A program made the translations under genes and the position numbers. Shown in pieces: positions 42,904 through 52,371 of a stretch of DNA of 64,000 bases. Under the pieces are notes generated by a model. That model was not told the DNA's origin, did not search any database, and saw nothing but the letters and a program-made list of their open reading frames with translations. Within the stretch, counting starts at the first letter, position 1, and each line of letters opens with the position of its first letter. The stretch covers positions 185,543 through 249,542 of the forward strand of contig CAJTAL010000002.1 of assembly GCA_910574285.1 (NCBI GenBank). Direction: 5' to 3'. The DNA comes from Lachnospiraceae bacterium (lineage in GTDB: Bacteria; Bacillota; Clostridia; Lachnospirales; Lachnospiraceae).

Positions 42904-45204
42904 ATGAAAAATATAGCAATTATATCAACATCTTTAAATAGCGGAGGAGCCGAACGAATTGCAGGATTGCTTTCAAAAGAACTGTCGAAAATATACAATG
43001 TATATTTATTCCTTTTGAGTACAGAAAATGTGATTTATGAGCATGGCGGAATAATTGTAAATATAGGAAGTTCCTTTCCTTTTTTTGAGTACTCCATTAA
43101 AGCCAACAAAGAAAAATATAAGATAGATGTTGCAATTAGTTTCTTAGAAATGATGAATTTCGCTAATATAAGAACTCGTACAAATGAAAGAGTGATTATA
43201 TCAGAGCGTTGTGCGCAATCTTATATTGTACCTAAGGCATATGCGGAAGACATGCAGATTCGAAGATATTATAACTATGCGGATGAAATGGCAGCCTGTT
43301 CAATTGGCGTAAAACACGAGATGGAATCAGTTTATGGTCTTACTCTTCCGATTACACCGATTTATAATTTTGTAAATCAGGAGAGGATAAAAGTAAACGC
43401 CGAAGAAAACTTTGATAGAGAAGTAGAAGAATTTTTGGGGAACTCAGAATATTTCATTAATATAGGACGTTTACATAATCAAAAGAATCAGAAAAGATTG
43501 ATAAGGCAATTTGGGATTTTTCACAAACGGGATAAACTTGGAATTAAATTGTTGATAGTTGGTATAGGTGAATTATACGAAAAGTTAAGTCAGCTAATTG
43601 CTGAGTTGGATTTACATGATTATGTTAAGATAATTGCCTACGGGAATAATCCGTTCAGATATTTAGCAAGAGCAAGGGCATTAGTTTTATCAAGTAAATA
43701 TGAAGGACTTCCAAATGTCTTACTGGAGGCTATGGTAGTGCAATGTCCAATTGTAGCCGTAGACTGCGTATCAGGTCCCAGAGAATTGCTCGATGATGAT
43801 CTGCAATATGATGCTGTGTATGAAAAAATAAAAATATGCAAAAGGGGAATCCTTGTGACAAATGATGATAGCGAAAATGACTGTACGACCAATTATCTGG
43901 CAGAAGCAATGCAGATTATTTTGAATAAGAGATTATGTGATGATTTGATCGTTCAAGAAGTGAAGTATATGGGTCAATACGACAATAAATCGATTTTGAA
44001 TCAGTGGATAGAAGTAATAGAACGCCCATATAAACAAAATGTCAATCCAGTTATTAATGAGATGAAACAATTAGACTGCGCAGAGAATATTTATATATAT
44101 GGCGCAGGATTGGTGGGGAAGAGTCATTATATCAGGCTATCTAAAAAATATGAGATTAAAGGATTTGTTGTAAGTAAAAAGGACAATGATATAGACAAAT
44201 TATATGGGCTGCCGGTTTTTGAGGCGCGTTCAATGAAAAATGCGAATAGAAATGCTGCGTTAATAGTTGGTGTAGGCTATGGATACCAGAATGAAATTCT
44301 CAACACAGCGAAAGAATGTGGCTTTGAAAATATTGTGTTCCCTTGGATAGAGCCGATGACATATGAATACTATTCAAATTGTAAAGTGCTTGATTTGAAG
44401 AGTGAGCTGATTGATTGGAGCAGGCTGTATTTGGAACGTAATTATGATATTGACAATCCGATCGGCTTCAATGAGAAGATCCAATGGCTGAAATTATATG
44501 ACAATACTGAATTAAAAACTCGATTGGCAGATAAGGTTATGGTTCGTGACTATGTTAAAGAGACAATAGGGGATAAATATCTGATTCCCTGTCTGGGAGT
44601 CTGGGATTCGTTTGACGAAATTGATTGGGATAAACTTCCGGATAGTTTTGTTTTGAAATGTAATCATGGAAGTGGTACTAACGAAATTATCCAAGATAAA
44701 ACAAATATTGATTATAACGAATTGAAATTGAAGTTTGAAGATTGGATGAATTTAAATTATGCTTTTTTTTCAGGATTTGAAATGCACTATAAAGGTATTG
44801 TACCCCAAATATTGGCTGAAGAATTACTTTTGACAGAAAATGGGGAAGATCTTAAGGATTATAAGATTTTTGTGTTTAATGGGAAAGCAAAACTGATTCA
44901 AGTTGATATTGACAGACAGCATGAACACAGGAGGAATATCTACGATTTAGAATGGAATTACATTCCCGTTTCCATTTTATATCCCACAGCTCCTAAAGTT
45001 ATTGTAGAAAAGCCAGATTGTTTGCAGGAAATGATAATTGTCGCGGAAAAACTCGGGAAAGGTTTTAAGCATGTAAGGGTGGACTTGTATATTTGCAATA
45101 ATAGAATATTTTTTGGTGAAATGACGTTCACACACGGGAGTGGAACAGAAAAATTTACACCTGTATCATATGAAAGACAAATGGGAGATTGGATCTTGCT
45201 TTAA
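42904..45204 (+). CDS. triple fusion: GT4 glycosyltransferase + Rossmann-like + TupA-like ATP-grasp
   Basis: Protein of 766 residues. Residues 1-380 are a GT-B/GT4 glycosyltransferase (S-G-G-A-E-R-I, F-I-N-I-G-R-L-H-N-Q-K, S-S-K-Y-E-G-L-P-N-V-L-L-E-A-M). Residues about 390-495 are the Rossmann-like module (I-Y-I-Y-G-A-G-L-V-G-K). Residues about 500-766 are a TupA-like ATP-grasp domain (F-N-E-K-I-Q-W-L-K, L-K-C-N-H-G-S-G, D-Y-K-I-F-V-F-N-G, R-V-D-L-Y). TupA is linked to amino-acid attachment in teichuronopeptide synthesis, so one polypeptide may both add a sugar and decorate it with an amino acid. No strong ribosome site. Confidence 0.85.
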   Translation: MKNIAIISTSLNSGGAERIAGLLSKELSKIYNVYLFLLSTENVIYEHGGIIVNIGSSFPFFEYSIKANKEKYKIDVAISFLEMMNFANIRTRTNERVIISERCAQSYIVPKAYAEDMQIRRYYNYADEMAACSIGVKHEMESVYGLTLPITPIYNFVNQERIKVNAEENFDREVEEFLGNSEYFINIGRLHNQKNQKRLIRQFGIFHKRDKLGIKLLIVGIGELYEKLSQLIAELDLHDYVKIIAYGNNPFRYLARARALVLSSKYEGLPNVLLEAMVVQCPIVAVDCVSGPRELLDDDLQYDAVYEKIKICKRGILVTNDDSENDCTTNYLAEAMQIILNKRLCDDLIVQEVKYMGQYDNKSILNQWIEVIERPYKQNVNPVINEMKQLDCAENIYIYGAGLVGKSHYIRLSKKYEIKGFVVSKKDNDIDKLYGLPVFEARSMKNANRNAALIVGVGYGYQNEILNTAKECGFENIVFPWIEPMTYEYYSNCKVLDLKSELIDWSRLYLERNYDIDNPIGFNEKIQWLKLYDNTELKTRLADKVMVRDYVKETIGDKYLIPCLGVWDSFDEIDWDKLPDSFVLKCNHGSGTNEIIQDKTNIDYNELKLKFEDWMNLNYAFFSGFEMHYKGIVPQILAEELLLTENGEDLKDYKIFVFNGKAKLIQVDIDRQHEHRRNIYDLEWNYIPVSILYPTAPKVIVEKPDCLQEMIIVAEKLGKGFKHVRVDLYICNNRIFFGEMTFTHGSGTEKFTPVSYERQMGDWILL

Positions 45205-45222
45205 CTATAGAGGAGAAAATGT

Positions 45223-46986
45223 ATGGAGAAAATTTGTTTAGTTAGGAAACCGGTTGATAATTACCCGAGATTGGAAATTATAGGGCGGCCTTCGGTGAAA
45301 TATCCGGAATATCCCTTTACTGATATTTCTGATGAAAACAATCAGGTGTATCAGATGGTTAGAGAAGGGTTGTATTGTTTGCAGATGGATATAGAAAATT
45401 ATGGGACGCCTAAATGGAATCCTTTTGGCTCATTTATCAAATCGGGCAATTGTGTTTTGGTGAAACCCAATCTTGTTTTAGATGAGAACGTCAATGGTTG
45501 TGGGGTAGAGTGTTTATATACGCAGCCATCGGTAGTAGCGCCAATAATTGATTATATATGGATTGCCCTGAAGGGAAGAGGGAAAATTATTATTGGTGAT
45601 GCGCCGTTACAGGAATGCGATTTTGAAAAGCTGATCCGGCAAAGTGGATATGATGCTTTGATAGATTATTATCAGGATAAAGGTGTTAATATTGAGCTGA
45701 TAGATTTCCGCAATGTTAAGACCTATGAAAAAAACGATCTGCATTATCTGCAAGAGGACGAAGCATCAAATGGCGTTATTGTTCATTTAGATGAAAATAG
45801 TGCCTTTGCAGAATTTAGTGATACGCAATTAGAAAGATTAAGAATCACAAATTATGATCCGCGTATATTGCGTGAACATCATTATGATCGAAAACATGAA
45901 TATAACATTTCACAATATGTACTTAATGCTGATGTGATCATTAATATGCCAAAGCCTAAAACGCATCGAAAAGCAGGAGTTACAATCTCACTGAAAAACT
46001 TAGTTGGTATAAATGCTAACAAAGAGTTTTTGCCTCATCATATGTTAGGTGGAAAAGATGAAGGCGGAGATGCGTATCTTAAAGGGAATGCTTATTTGTC
46101 TATGGCAAATGAGATATTGGATATGAGAAATAAATTAATGCATGACAATCAGATGGAAAGTGCGCAATTGGCAGCGCGGCTTTATGGGAATCTGTTGAAT
46201 ATAGGAAGGGAACAGACCAATGAAGAATATTGGGAAGGCAGTTGGTATGGGAATGACACAATATGGCGTACCACTGTCGATTTAAATAAAATTCTTTTAT
46301 ATGCAGATAAAAAAGGCGTAATACAACAGAAAAGGCAAAGAAAACTGTTTATTGTTGCAGATATGATCGTTTCTGGACAAAAAGAAGGACCGTTGGAGCC
46401 GACTCCAATCTATCCAGGGATAATAGCAATGGGATGGGATCCACTTTTATTTGATAGAGTGGTTTGTTCAATAATGGGTTTTGATTATAAGAATATTCCG
46501 ACTTTATACAATAATGAGCTTTGCGGTGGCAGATTAAATGTTTCAGATGATGGAGCATATTGTATTTTGTCTAATAATGAATTATGGGATGGTAAATCAT
46601 TAAAATTTATCAGGGAAAATGTGTCATTGGAGTTTGAACCTACTTATGGCTGGATGAAAAAACTAGGAAGTCGATATAGAAATCGTATTATTGATACGAT
46701 TAAGAAAAACGGAAATCGAGTGTATGTTTTTGGAGTGGGGATAAATGGCGTTTATGCAGCAAATGAACTGATAAAAGAACATATAGAGATTGCTGGATTT
46801 GTGGACAATAACAGAAATTATTGGGAAACGGATATAATAAATGGGATTAAATGTTTGGCACCGGAGGAGATAGATAAGAGTATTCCATTTATTATCGCGA
46901 CGAGAGATCGATATATAAAAGAAATAAAGCGACAACTTATACAACTTGGTGGGAACGTGATTGGATGTATTAATAGAGGGGATTAG
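45223..46986 (+). CDS. DUF362 protein with C-terminal Rossmann-like module
   Basis: Protein of 587 residues. Residues about 1-480 match DUF362 (V-L-V-K-P-N-L-V, I-I-I-G-D-A-P-L, I-N-M-P-K-P-K-T-H, S-L-K-N-L-V-G). The C-terminal part (from about 498) is a Rossmann-like module (V-Y-V-F-G-V-G-I-N-G-V-Y). DUF362 is found with glycan and iron-sulfur genes; the reaction is unknown, although its P-K-x-K-T-H-x-x-x-x-x-S-x-K-N-L pattern is conserved. GGAGA precedes the ATG. Confidence 0.85.
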   Translation: MEKICLVRKPVDNYPRLEIIGRPSVKYPEYPFTDISDENNQVYQMVREGLYCLQMDIENYGTPKWNPFGSFIKSGNCVLVKPNLVLDENVNGCGVECLYTQPSVVAPIIDYIWIALKGRGKIIIGDAPLQECDFEKLIRQSGYDALIDYYQDKGVNIELIDFRNVKTYEKNDLHYLQEDEASNGVIVHLDENSAFAEFSDTQLERLRITNYDPRILREHHYDRKHEYNISQYVLNADVIINMPKPKTHRKAGVTISLKNLVGINANKEFLPHHMLGGKDEGGDAYLKGNAYLSMANEILDMRNKLMHDNQMESAQLAARLYGNLLNIGREQTNEEYWEGSWYGNDTIWRTTVDLNKILLYADKKGVIQQKRQRKLFIVADMIVSGQKEGPLEPTPIYPGIIAMGWDPLLFDRVVCSIMGFDYKNIPTLYNNELCGGRLNVSDDGAYCILSNNELWDGKSLKFIRENVSLEFEPTYGWMKKLGSRYRNRIIDTIKKNGNRVYVFGVGINGVYAANELIKEHIEIAGFVDNNRNYWETDIINGIKCLAPEEIDKSIPFIIATRDRYIKEIKRQLIQLGGNVIGCINRGD

Positions 46987-47032
46987 AGTGAAAATGATAT
47001 CTAATAACTTTTGATAGAGGAGGACATTATTC

Positions 47033-48040
47033 ATGCAAGCTGTCATATGGGGAGCGGGGAAAATGGCCCGCGAATTTGCCGAAGAATATAAATATAAGAA
47101 AGACATATATGAGGATTGCTTTATATGTTGTGTTGACAGTAATGATAAATTATGGGGACGGGAAACCGAGTTTGGTCTTATAAAAAGTCCGAATAGTTTG
47201 TTTAATTATGATGCAGATATAATAGTAATTGCATGTAATTATTATAATGAAGTAAAAAGAGAACTTATGAAAAAATATAACGTTGAAAAGGAGAAGATAT
47301 ACTCTCTGGATGAATACAAAAAAAAGTGTATAGCACAGTTCCGGTATCAATGTAGATATAGGAATAAAGATAATTGTGTATGCGGAAAAGTATTTGACGA
47401 TAAAATTATCGTGTATACATCAATTACAGGAGAATATGATTTTTTGAACGACCCATTGTATGTAGATGATGGGATTACATATGTGTGTTTTACAAATAAT
47501 CATAATATCAAATCAAAAGTATGGAATGTAGAGTATATAAAGAATAGTGGGATGGATGATATGCATTTGGCAAAAAAAATCAAGTTAATGCCAGATATAT
47601 ATTGTAAAGAATTTGAAACAAGTGTTTGGGTTGATGGGAAATATTTAATAAAGAATGATTTAAGAAAGTATATATCAGAATATCAAAGGCAAATGCCGAT
47701 GCTCTGTTTTCCACATCCTGTACGTTGGTGTATATATGATGAGGCGGCTGCTTGCATATGGCTGAAAAGAGGAAAAAAGAGAGAGATAATACCACAGATT
47801 GCGGCTTACTATAGGGAAAAATTTCCTTATGATAATGGTTTGTATGAAATGGGCTGTATTGTCAGGAAACATAATGATGACAAAGTGATTAAGTTGATGA
47901 GGGACTGGTGGGAAGAAATAAGTAAGTATTCTTACAGAGATCAAATCAGTTTTCCTTATGTATGCAGAAAGAATAATTTTGTACCTGATATATGTAGTTT
48001 AGATATAAATAAAAATCTTTGGTTAGAAATGGTCAGATGA
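47033..48040 (+). CDS. Rossmann-like module + DUF616 glycosyltransferase
   Basis: Protein of 335 residues. The N-terminal Rossmann-like module (V-I-W-G-A-G-K-M-A-R-E, to about 100) precedes a DUF616 (TOD1/MUCI70) glycosyltransferase-like domain (I-V-Y-T-S-I-T-G-E-Y-D, V-W-V-D-G-K, D-Q-I-S-F-P-Y). The module is here N-terminal, unlike its neighbours. AGGAGGA precedes the ATG. Confidence 0.82.
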   Translation: MQAVIWGAGKMAREFAEEYKYKKDIYEDCFICCVDSNDKLWGRETEFGLIKSPNSLFNYDADIIVIACNYYNEVKRELMKKYNVEKEKIYSLDEYKKKCIAQFRYQCRYRNKDNCVCGKVFDDKIIVYTSITGEYDFLNDPLYVDDGITYVCFTNNHNIKSKVWNVEYIKNSGMDDMHLAKKIKLMPDIYCKEFETSVWVDGKYLIKNDLRKYISEYQRQMPMLCFPHPVRWCIYDEAAACIWLKRGKKREIIPQIAAYYREKFPYDNGLYEMGCIVRKHNDDKVIKLMRDWWEEISKYSYRDQISFPYVCRKNNFVPDICSLDINKNLWLEMVR

Positions 48041-48089
48041 AATATCAAATTTAAAGGGAAAGAATATTCAGCTGAGAAAGTATTTTGTG

Positions 48090-49328
48090 ATGAAGAATGT
48101 ATATGATATCAGATATGAAAAAAATTTAATTTATATATTACCAGAAGATATGAAAAAATCTCTTAGAATTAAATATACAAAGACAGCAGTTATTCTATAT
48201 TTATATTATATAGATACGCTTTCTTTTTACTATACTTATATTGATGTAATACCTAATACTATAGATATGTATATTATTTCATCAAGAGAAGAAGTGTTGG
48301 AAGCAATCCGAACACATGTAGGAGATTTTGCCAACAGAAATGTGAACTATATTTTGAAAGAAAACAGGGGGCGGGATGTAAGCGCTCTTTTGATTACAAG
48401 TTTAGAAATTGTAAAAAACTACCAATATATATGTTTTCTTCATGACAAGAAGGCACGTGAAGAAAAATTCAAAGAAGATACAGATTTATGGATAGAGAAT
48501 TTATGGGTGAATATGATAGGAAGTCCTGCTTATATTGATAATCTTATAAATCTGTTTGAAGAAAATAAAACATTGGGTATCTTAGCCCCGCCTGATCCAA
48601 TTGGTGATCAGTTTGCTACGTGGTATGGATATGGCTGGTATGGATCTTTTGGAATAACGAGAAAGATTGCATCAGAATTGCATCTGAAAGCAGATTTGAG
48701 AATAGATAAACCGCCAATTACCATAGGAACAGCGTTATGGTTTAGAAGAGAAGCGCTGGAAAAAATATTTGCTAAAAGATGGAGTTATGATGATTTTGAT
48801 GATGAAGAGTTAAAGAAAGAAGATTATTTAAGTTATGGCATTGAGAGGATTTTTGCTTATGTGGCTCAAGATGCCGGATATGACACAGGAACGGTTATGA
48901 CGACATCATATGCAGAAAAGCAGACAAATTACTTACAGTATTCAACAAGAAAAATATTTGCTGAGTTTCAACATTATTTTCCGTTTCATTCTATAAGTAT
49001 GATAGAAGCATATAAAAAAAGTATCGAGAAAATGATTCATTTTGCGCAAAATAATCAATACTTTTATTTATATGGAGCGGGAGAACTTGGCAGATTTTGC
49101 CACTATGTCTTAAGAGAACAGAATTTGTTGCCCGTCGGTTATCTTGTGAGTGAAGCTGGTGAAAAAAAAGTGTCAGAGGGATTATCAGTTATAGTACTAA
49201 GTGAAATTAGTATAAAGGATGATGCCGGAATAATTATTACTGTTTTTGAACAGGCGGCGAGAGAATCTATAAGAAAGAATCTGGAGAGGCAAGGATTATA
49301 CAATTATATGGAATTCTGGAGGCAATAG
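48090..49328 (+). CDS. RgpF-like rhamnan-synthesis glycosyltransferase with C-terminal Rossmann-like module
   Basis: Protein of 412 residues. RgpF-type domain (N-R-G-R-D-V-S-A-L-L, Y-I-C-F-L-H-D-K-K, L-G-I-L-A-P-P). The C-terminal Rossmann-like module begins F-Y-L-Y-G-A-G-E-L-G-R (about 320). RgpF family members add rhamnose side branches or alter rhamnan chains. GTG 48087 is an alternative start; ATG 48090 is used here. GAGAAAG is a weak ribosome site. Confidence 0.85.
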   Translation: MKNVYDIRYEKNLIYILPEDMKKSLRIKYTKTAVILYLYYIDTLSFYYTYIDVIPNTIDMYIISSREEVLEAIRTHVGDFANRNVNYILKENRGRDVSALLITSLEIVKNYQYICFLHDKKAREEKFKEDTDLWIENLWVNMIGSPAYIDNLINLFEENKTLGILAPPDPIGDQFATWYGYGWYGSFGITRKIASELHLKADLRIDKPPITIGTALWFRREALEKIFAKRWSYDDFDDEELKKEDYLSYGIERIFAYVAQDAGYDTGTVMTTSYAEKQTNYLQYSTRKIFAEFQHYFPFHSISMIEAYKKSIEKMIHFAQNNQYFYLYGAGELGRFCHYVLREQNLLPVGYLVSEAGEKKVSEGLSVIVLSEISIKDDAGIIITVFEQAARESIRKNLERQGLYNYMEFWRQ

Positions 49329-49334
49329 TATTTT

Positions 49335-50846
49335 ATGAAAGTAATAGCTATGTATTTGCCGCAATTTTATCAAGTGAAAGAAAACGAAGAGTGGTGGGGA
49401 GAGGGATTTACTGATTGGGTAAGTACGAGACAGGCAGAACCATTGTTTGACGGTCATTACCAGCCGCATGTCCCGTTAAATAAGAATTATTATGATATGA
49501 TGGATCATAAAACCATGGACTGGCAGTCAGAGGTCATGCGGCGGTATGGTGTTGATGGTGTCTGCATGTATCATTATTGGTTTAAAGATGGAAGAAGAAT
49601 TCTTGAAAAGCCAGCCGAAAATTTACTGAGATGGAAAGAGATCAATATGCCGTTTTGCTTTTGTTGGGCCAATGAGACATGGGCAAGATCATGGAGCAAA
49701 ATCAAAGGGAATATCTGGTCAAATTTGAGTGAACCAAAGAAAACAGAAGGCGAAAAGGAGGTTCTTTTAGAACAGTGTTATGGAGAAAAAGAACAATGGA
49801 AAATACATTTTGAGTATCTTCTTCCGTTCTTTGAGGATCCAAGATACATAAAAATAGAGGGAAAACCTCTTTTTGTTTTTTATAAAGCCCAGGACATACC
49901 CTGTTTGGAAGAAATGATATTGTATTGGAAGAGGCTTGCAGTTGAAGCTGGTTTAGAAGGTCTGTATTTTATTGGCGGAAATGTAGACTCTTCTGTAACG
50001 TTGGAACTGGATGCGGAGTTGATTCATGAGCCAGGAAAAAGTTTTCGGAAATTGATCGGATTCAGGGCGGAAAACCATGTTTTTACTGTAAATTATGAAG
50101 ATGTATGGAAACAGATCTTAAATTCTGTCCCTAATAGTAGAAAAACTTATTTTGGCGGATTTATAGGATATGATGATACTCCCAGACGGGGAGTGGAAGG
50201 CGTTGTTGTTCAGAATGTTTCACCGGAATTGTTTGGACATTTTTTGACTGAATTAATGGCAAAAAATGCAGCAAATGGAAGTGAAATTGTATTTATTAAT
50301 GCGTGGAATGAATGGGGCGAAGGGATGCACTTAGAACCGGATGAGAAATATGGAAATGCATTCTTGGAATGTATCCAAGAGGCAAAAAGTCGTTATCAGG
50401 ATAAAAAGGCAAAATACTTAGAAATTCAAAGTACAGATGTACTAATAAATGAAGTAATACGAATCCAAAAAGAATGTGACAAATTTGAAAAATATCTGAA
50501 TGTGCTTGACCAGTGGATGAAGCTCCGGGAAAAAGATGTCAGGATTGACGGTTATTTGATAAAAAAAGGATACGAACGGGTTTGTGTATATGGATATGGT
50601 ATCTTTGGTCAACACCTGATAGAGGAACTGGAAGACAGCAACGTAGATATTATGTATATTATCGACCGTCAGAAAGACAAGCTTCATGTAGACTATCCGG
50701 TCTTTCTTCCAACAGAGACGCTGCCGGAGTGTGATGTTATTGTGATTACTTCTTTTTACTTTTTAAGTGAGATAAAAAAAGCATTGGAAGTGATACCTTA
50801 TCCAAAGATTTCGATAGAAACGGTGATTAACGAATTGAGCTTGTAG
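49335..50846 (+). CDS. WbsX/GH99-like glycosyltransferase or hydrolase with C-terminal Rossmann-like module
   Basis: Protein of 503 residues. It begins with the WbsX signature M-Y-L-P-Q-F-Y and W-W-G-E-G-F-T-D-W, then H-Y-W-F, C-W-A-N-E-T-W-A and N-A-W-N-E-W-G-E-G. This GH99-like TIM barrel is typical of WbsX in O-antigen loci. The Rossmann-like module starts V-C-V-Y-G-Y-G-I-F-G (about 418). Ends 53 bases before the GT2 gene. Confidence 0.88.
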   Translation: MKVIAMYLPQFYQVKENEEWWGEGFTDWVSTRQAEPLFDGHYQPHVPLNKNYYDMMDHKTMDWQSEVMRRYGVDGVCMYHYWFKDGRRILEKPAENLLRWKEINMPFCFCWANETWARSWSKIKGNIWSNLSEPKKTEGEKEVLLEQCYGEKEQWKIHFEYLLPFFEDPRYIKIEGKPLFVFYKAQDIPCLEEMILYWKRLAVEAGLEGLYFIGGNVDSSVTLELDAELIHEPGKSFRKLIGFRAENHVFTVNYEDVWKQILNSVPNSRKTYFGGFIGYDDTPRRGVEGVVVQNVSPELFGHFLTELMAKNAANGSEIVFINAWNEWGEGMHLEPDEKYGNAFLECIQEAKSRYQDKKAKYLEIQSTDVLINEVIRIQKECDKFEKYLNVLDQWMKLREKDVRIDGYLIKKGYERVCVYGYGIFGQHLIEELEDSNVDIMYIIDRQKDKLHVDYPVFLPTETLPECDVIVITSFYFLSEIKKALEVIPYPKISIETVINELSL

Positions 50847-50898
50847 TAGCATTCGGATTATTTTCTTTGATGACTGGACAGAGCTAGACGGAGGTCTT

Positions 50899-52149
50899 AT
50901 GAACAATCTGAAATTATCAATCATAGTACCGGTATATAATGCGGAAAAATATATCGGACAATGTATCGAAAGCATAACGCGGCAAAAGACGAAGGACATG
51001 GAAGTAATCTTAATTAACGATGGTTCTACGGACGCATCTGGTGAATTATGTGATAAATATGCGGATGAATATACGGATGAATACGCGACTCAATACGCGG
51101 CTCAATATGCGGACAATTGTGCAGACAACTATACAGATAAATATCCAGACCAGCACGGACAAATCAGGGTAATCCATCAGGAAAATAAAGGCGTGCTTGA
51201 ATCCAGAAAGAGGGGCGTAGAGGCGGCGAAAGGGGAGTATGTAACCTTTGTAGACAGTGATGACTGGATTGAGGAAGGACTGCTTAGGGAATTTATCCGG
51301 GCGGTAGAGGCTATGGATGATATCGATCTGGTTGTATCCGGTCTGACATGCGACAAGGGAAGAATTAGCTTTCAAAAAAGTGGGAGCTTACCACTAGGAA
51401 CATATCATGTGGCGGAGGAGCATATTTCGGAAAGGATGCTGTATAACTGGACGGCAGGCGAGATGGGTCTCCCAGGATATGCCTGTGGGAAATTATTTCG
51501 CCGCGACCTGTTAGCGGGTGTCATAAGAGACGTCGATCAAGGTATTGTCCATGGGGAAGATTATGCGTGGTTTTTTAGTTTCGTACCGCTGGCGAGAAAG
51601 ATAGTAGTAATCGACTGTTTCCTTTATCATTACCGGATGCATGAAAAATCAACGTCTACAAGTTTTAATATGGAATCATTTACGCAATTACAGGCGCTAA
51701 AGAATTACTTCAATAAACAAGTTAAAAAACAGCGTATCGGTGATAAGAACCAGGCAGGCGTTAATCAACTCGTCTGGGGCGGGTTGATGCATGCTTTAAG
51801 GGAAGTGTACGGCCTGTCGGTAGGCTATATTTTCCCCTACGAATTAGTTAAGGCGGGGAGCAAGGTGGTAATTTACGGAGCGGGAGTTGTAGGCAGATGC
51901 TACTATAACTGCCTGAAAAGCGGCTCTTATGCAGAGGTCGCCGCGCTGGTAGATAAAAACTGGTCCGGTATGACAGATACGGCATATGAGGTCTGCCCGC
52001 CGGATCGTATTTTGGAGGTTTCCTATGACGTCGTAATTATTGCGGTAGAACCGGAAGAATTATATAGAAATATAAGAGCAGAATTAAAAGAATTAGGTGT
52101 AGAAGATGAGAAGATTATCTGGAAAAAGCCAAGAATCCTTCGGACTTAG
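50899..52149 (+). CDS. GT2 glycosyltransferase with repeat insert and C-terminal Rossmann-like module
   Basis: Protein of 416 residues. GT-A fold: S-I-I-V-P-V-Y-N-A-E-K-Y, L-I-N-D-G-S-T-D-A-S, then an unusual insert of eight Tyr-rich tetrapeptides (residues 54-85) before I-R-V-I-H-Q-E-N-K-G and V-D-S-D-D-W. The Rossmann-like module starts V-V-I-Y-G-A-G-V-V-G (about 320). The insert is in-frame and does not break the catalytic motifs. GGAGG precedes the ATG. Codon use is closer to the GC-richer neighbours than the preceding genes. Confidence 0.88.
   Translation: MNNLKLSIIVPVYNAEKYIGQCIESITRQKTKDMEVILINDGSTDASGELCDKYADEYTDEYATQYAAQYADNCADNYTDKYPDQHGQIRVIHQENKGVLESRKRGVEAAKGEYVTFVDSDDWIEEGLLREFIRAVEAMDDIDLVVSGLTCDKGRISFQKSGSLPLGTYHVAEEHISERMLYNWTAGEMGLPGYACGKLFRRDLLAGVIRDVDQGIVHGEDYAWFFSFVPLARKIVVIDCFLYHYRMHEKSTSTSFNMESFTQLQALKNYFNKQVKKQRIGDKNQAGVNQLVWGGLMHALREVYGLSVGYIFPYELVKAGSKVVIYGAGVVGRCYYNCLKSGSYAEVAALVDKNWSGMTDTAYEVCPPDRILEVSYDVVIIAVEPEELYRNIRAELKELGVEDEKIIWKKPRILRT
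51058..51153 (+). repeat. eight 12-bp repeats coding Tyr-rich tetrapeptides in the GT2 gene
   Basis: Eight imperfect 12-base units code for Y-A-D-E, Y-T-D-E, Y-A-T-Q, Y-A-A-Q, Y-A-D-N, C-A-D-N, Y-T-D-K and Y-P-D-Q. Related GT2 enzymes have only one such unit at this position, so this looks like a recent in-frame expansion. Confidence 0.85.
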
Positions 52150-52371
52150 TTTAGAGAATAGCGTATAAAACTATAACAGGCATGTAATAAGAATAAATAT
52201 TAATAAATACAAAGTACAAGAAATGATGAAGAGAAGAAGAATACAGCGCATAGTTATGGTGCTTAATATAATTTTGAGGAAATAACAAAAATAAAATTCA
52301 AATTTATCTGCCAGGTTATGAGAATGAATTTCGAATAGTCTGTCAGGTATAGAAAAAGGAGACAGAGCAAG

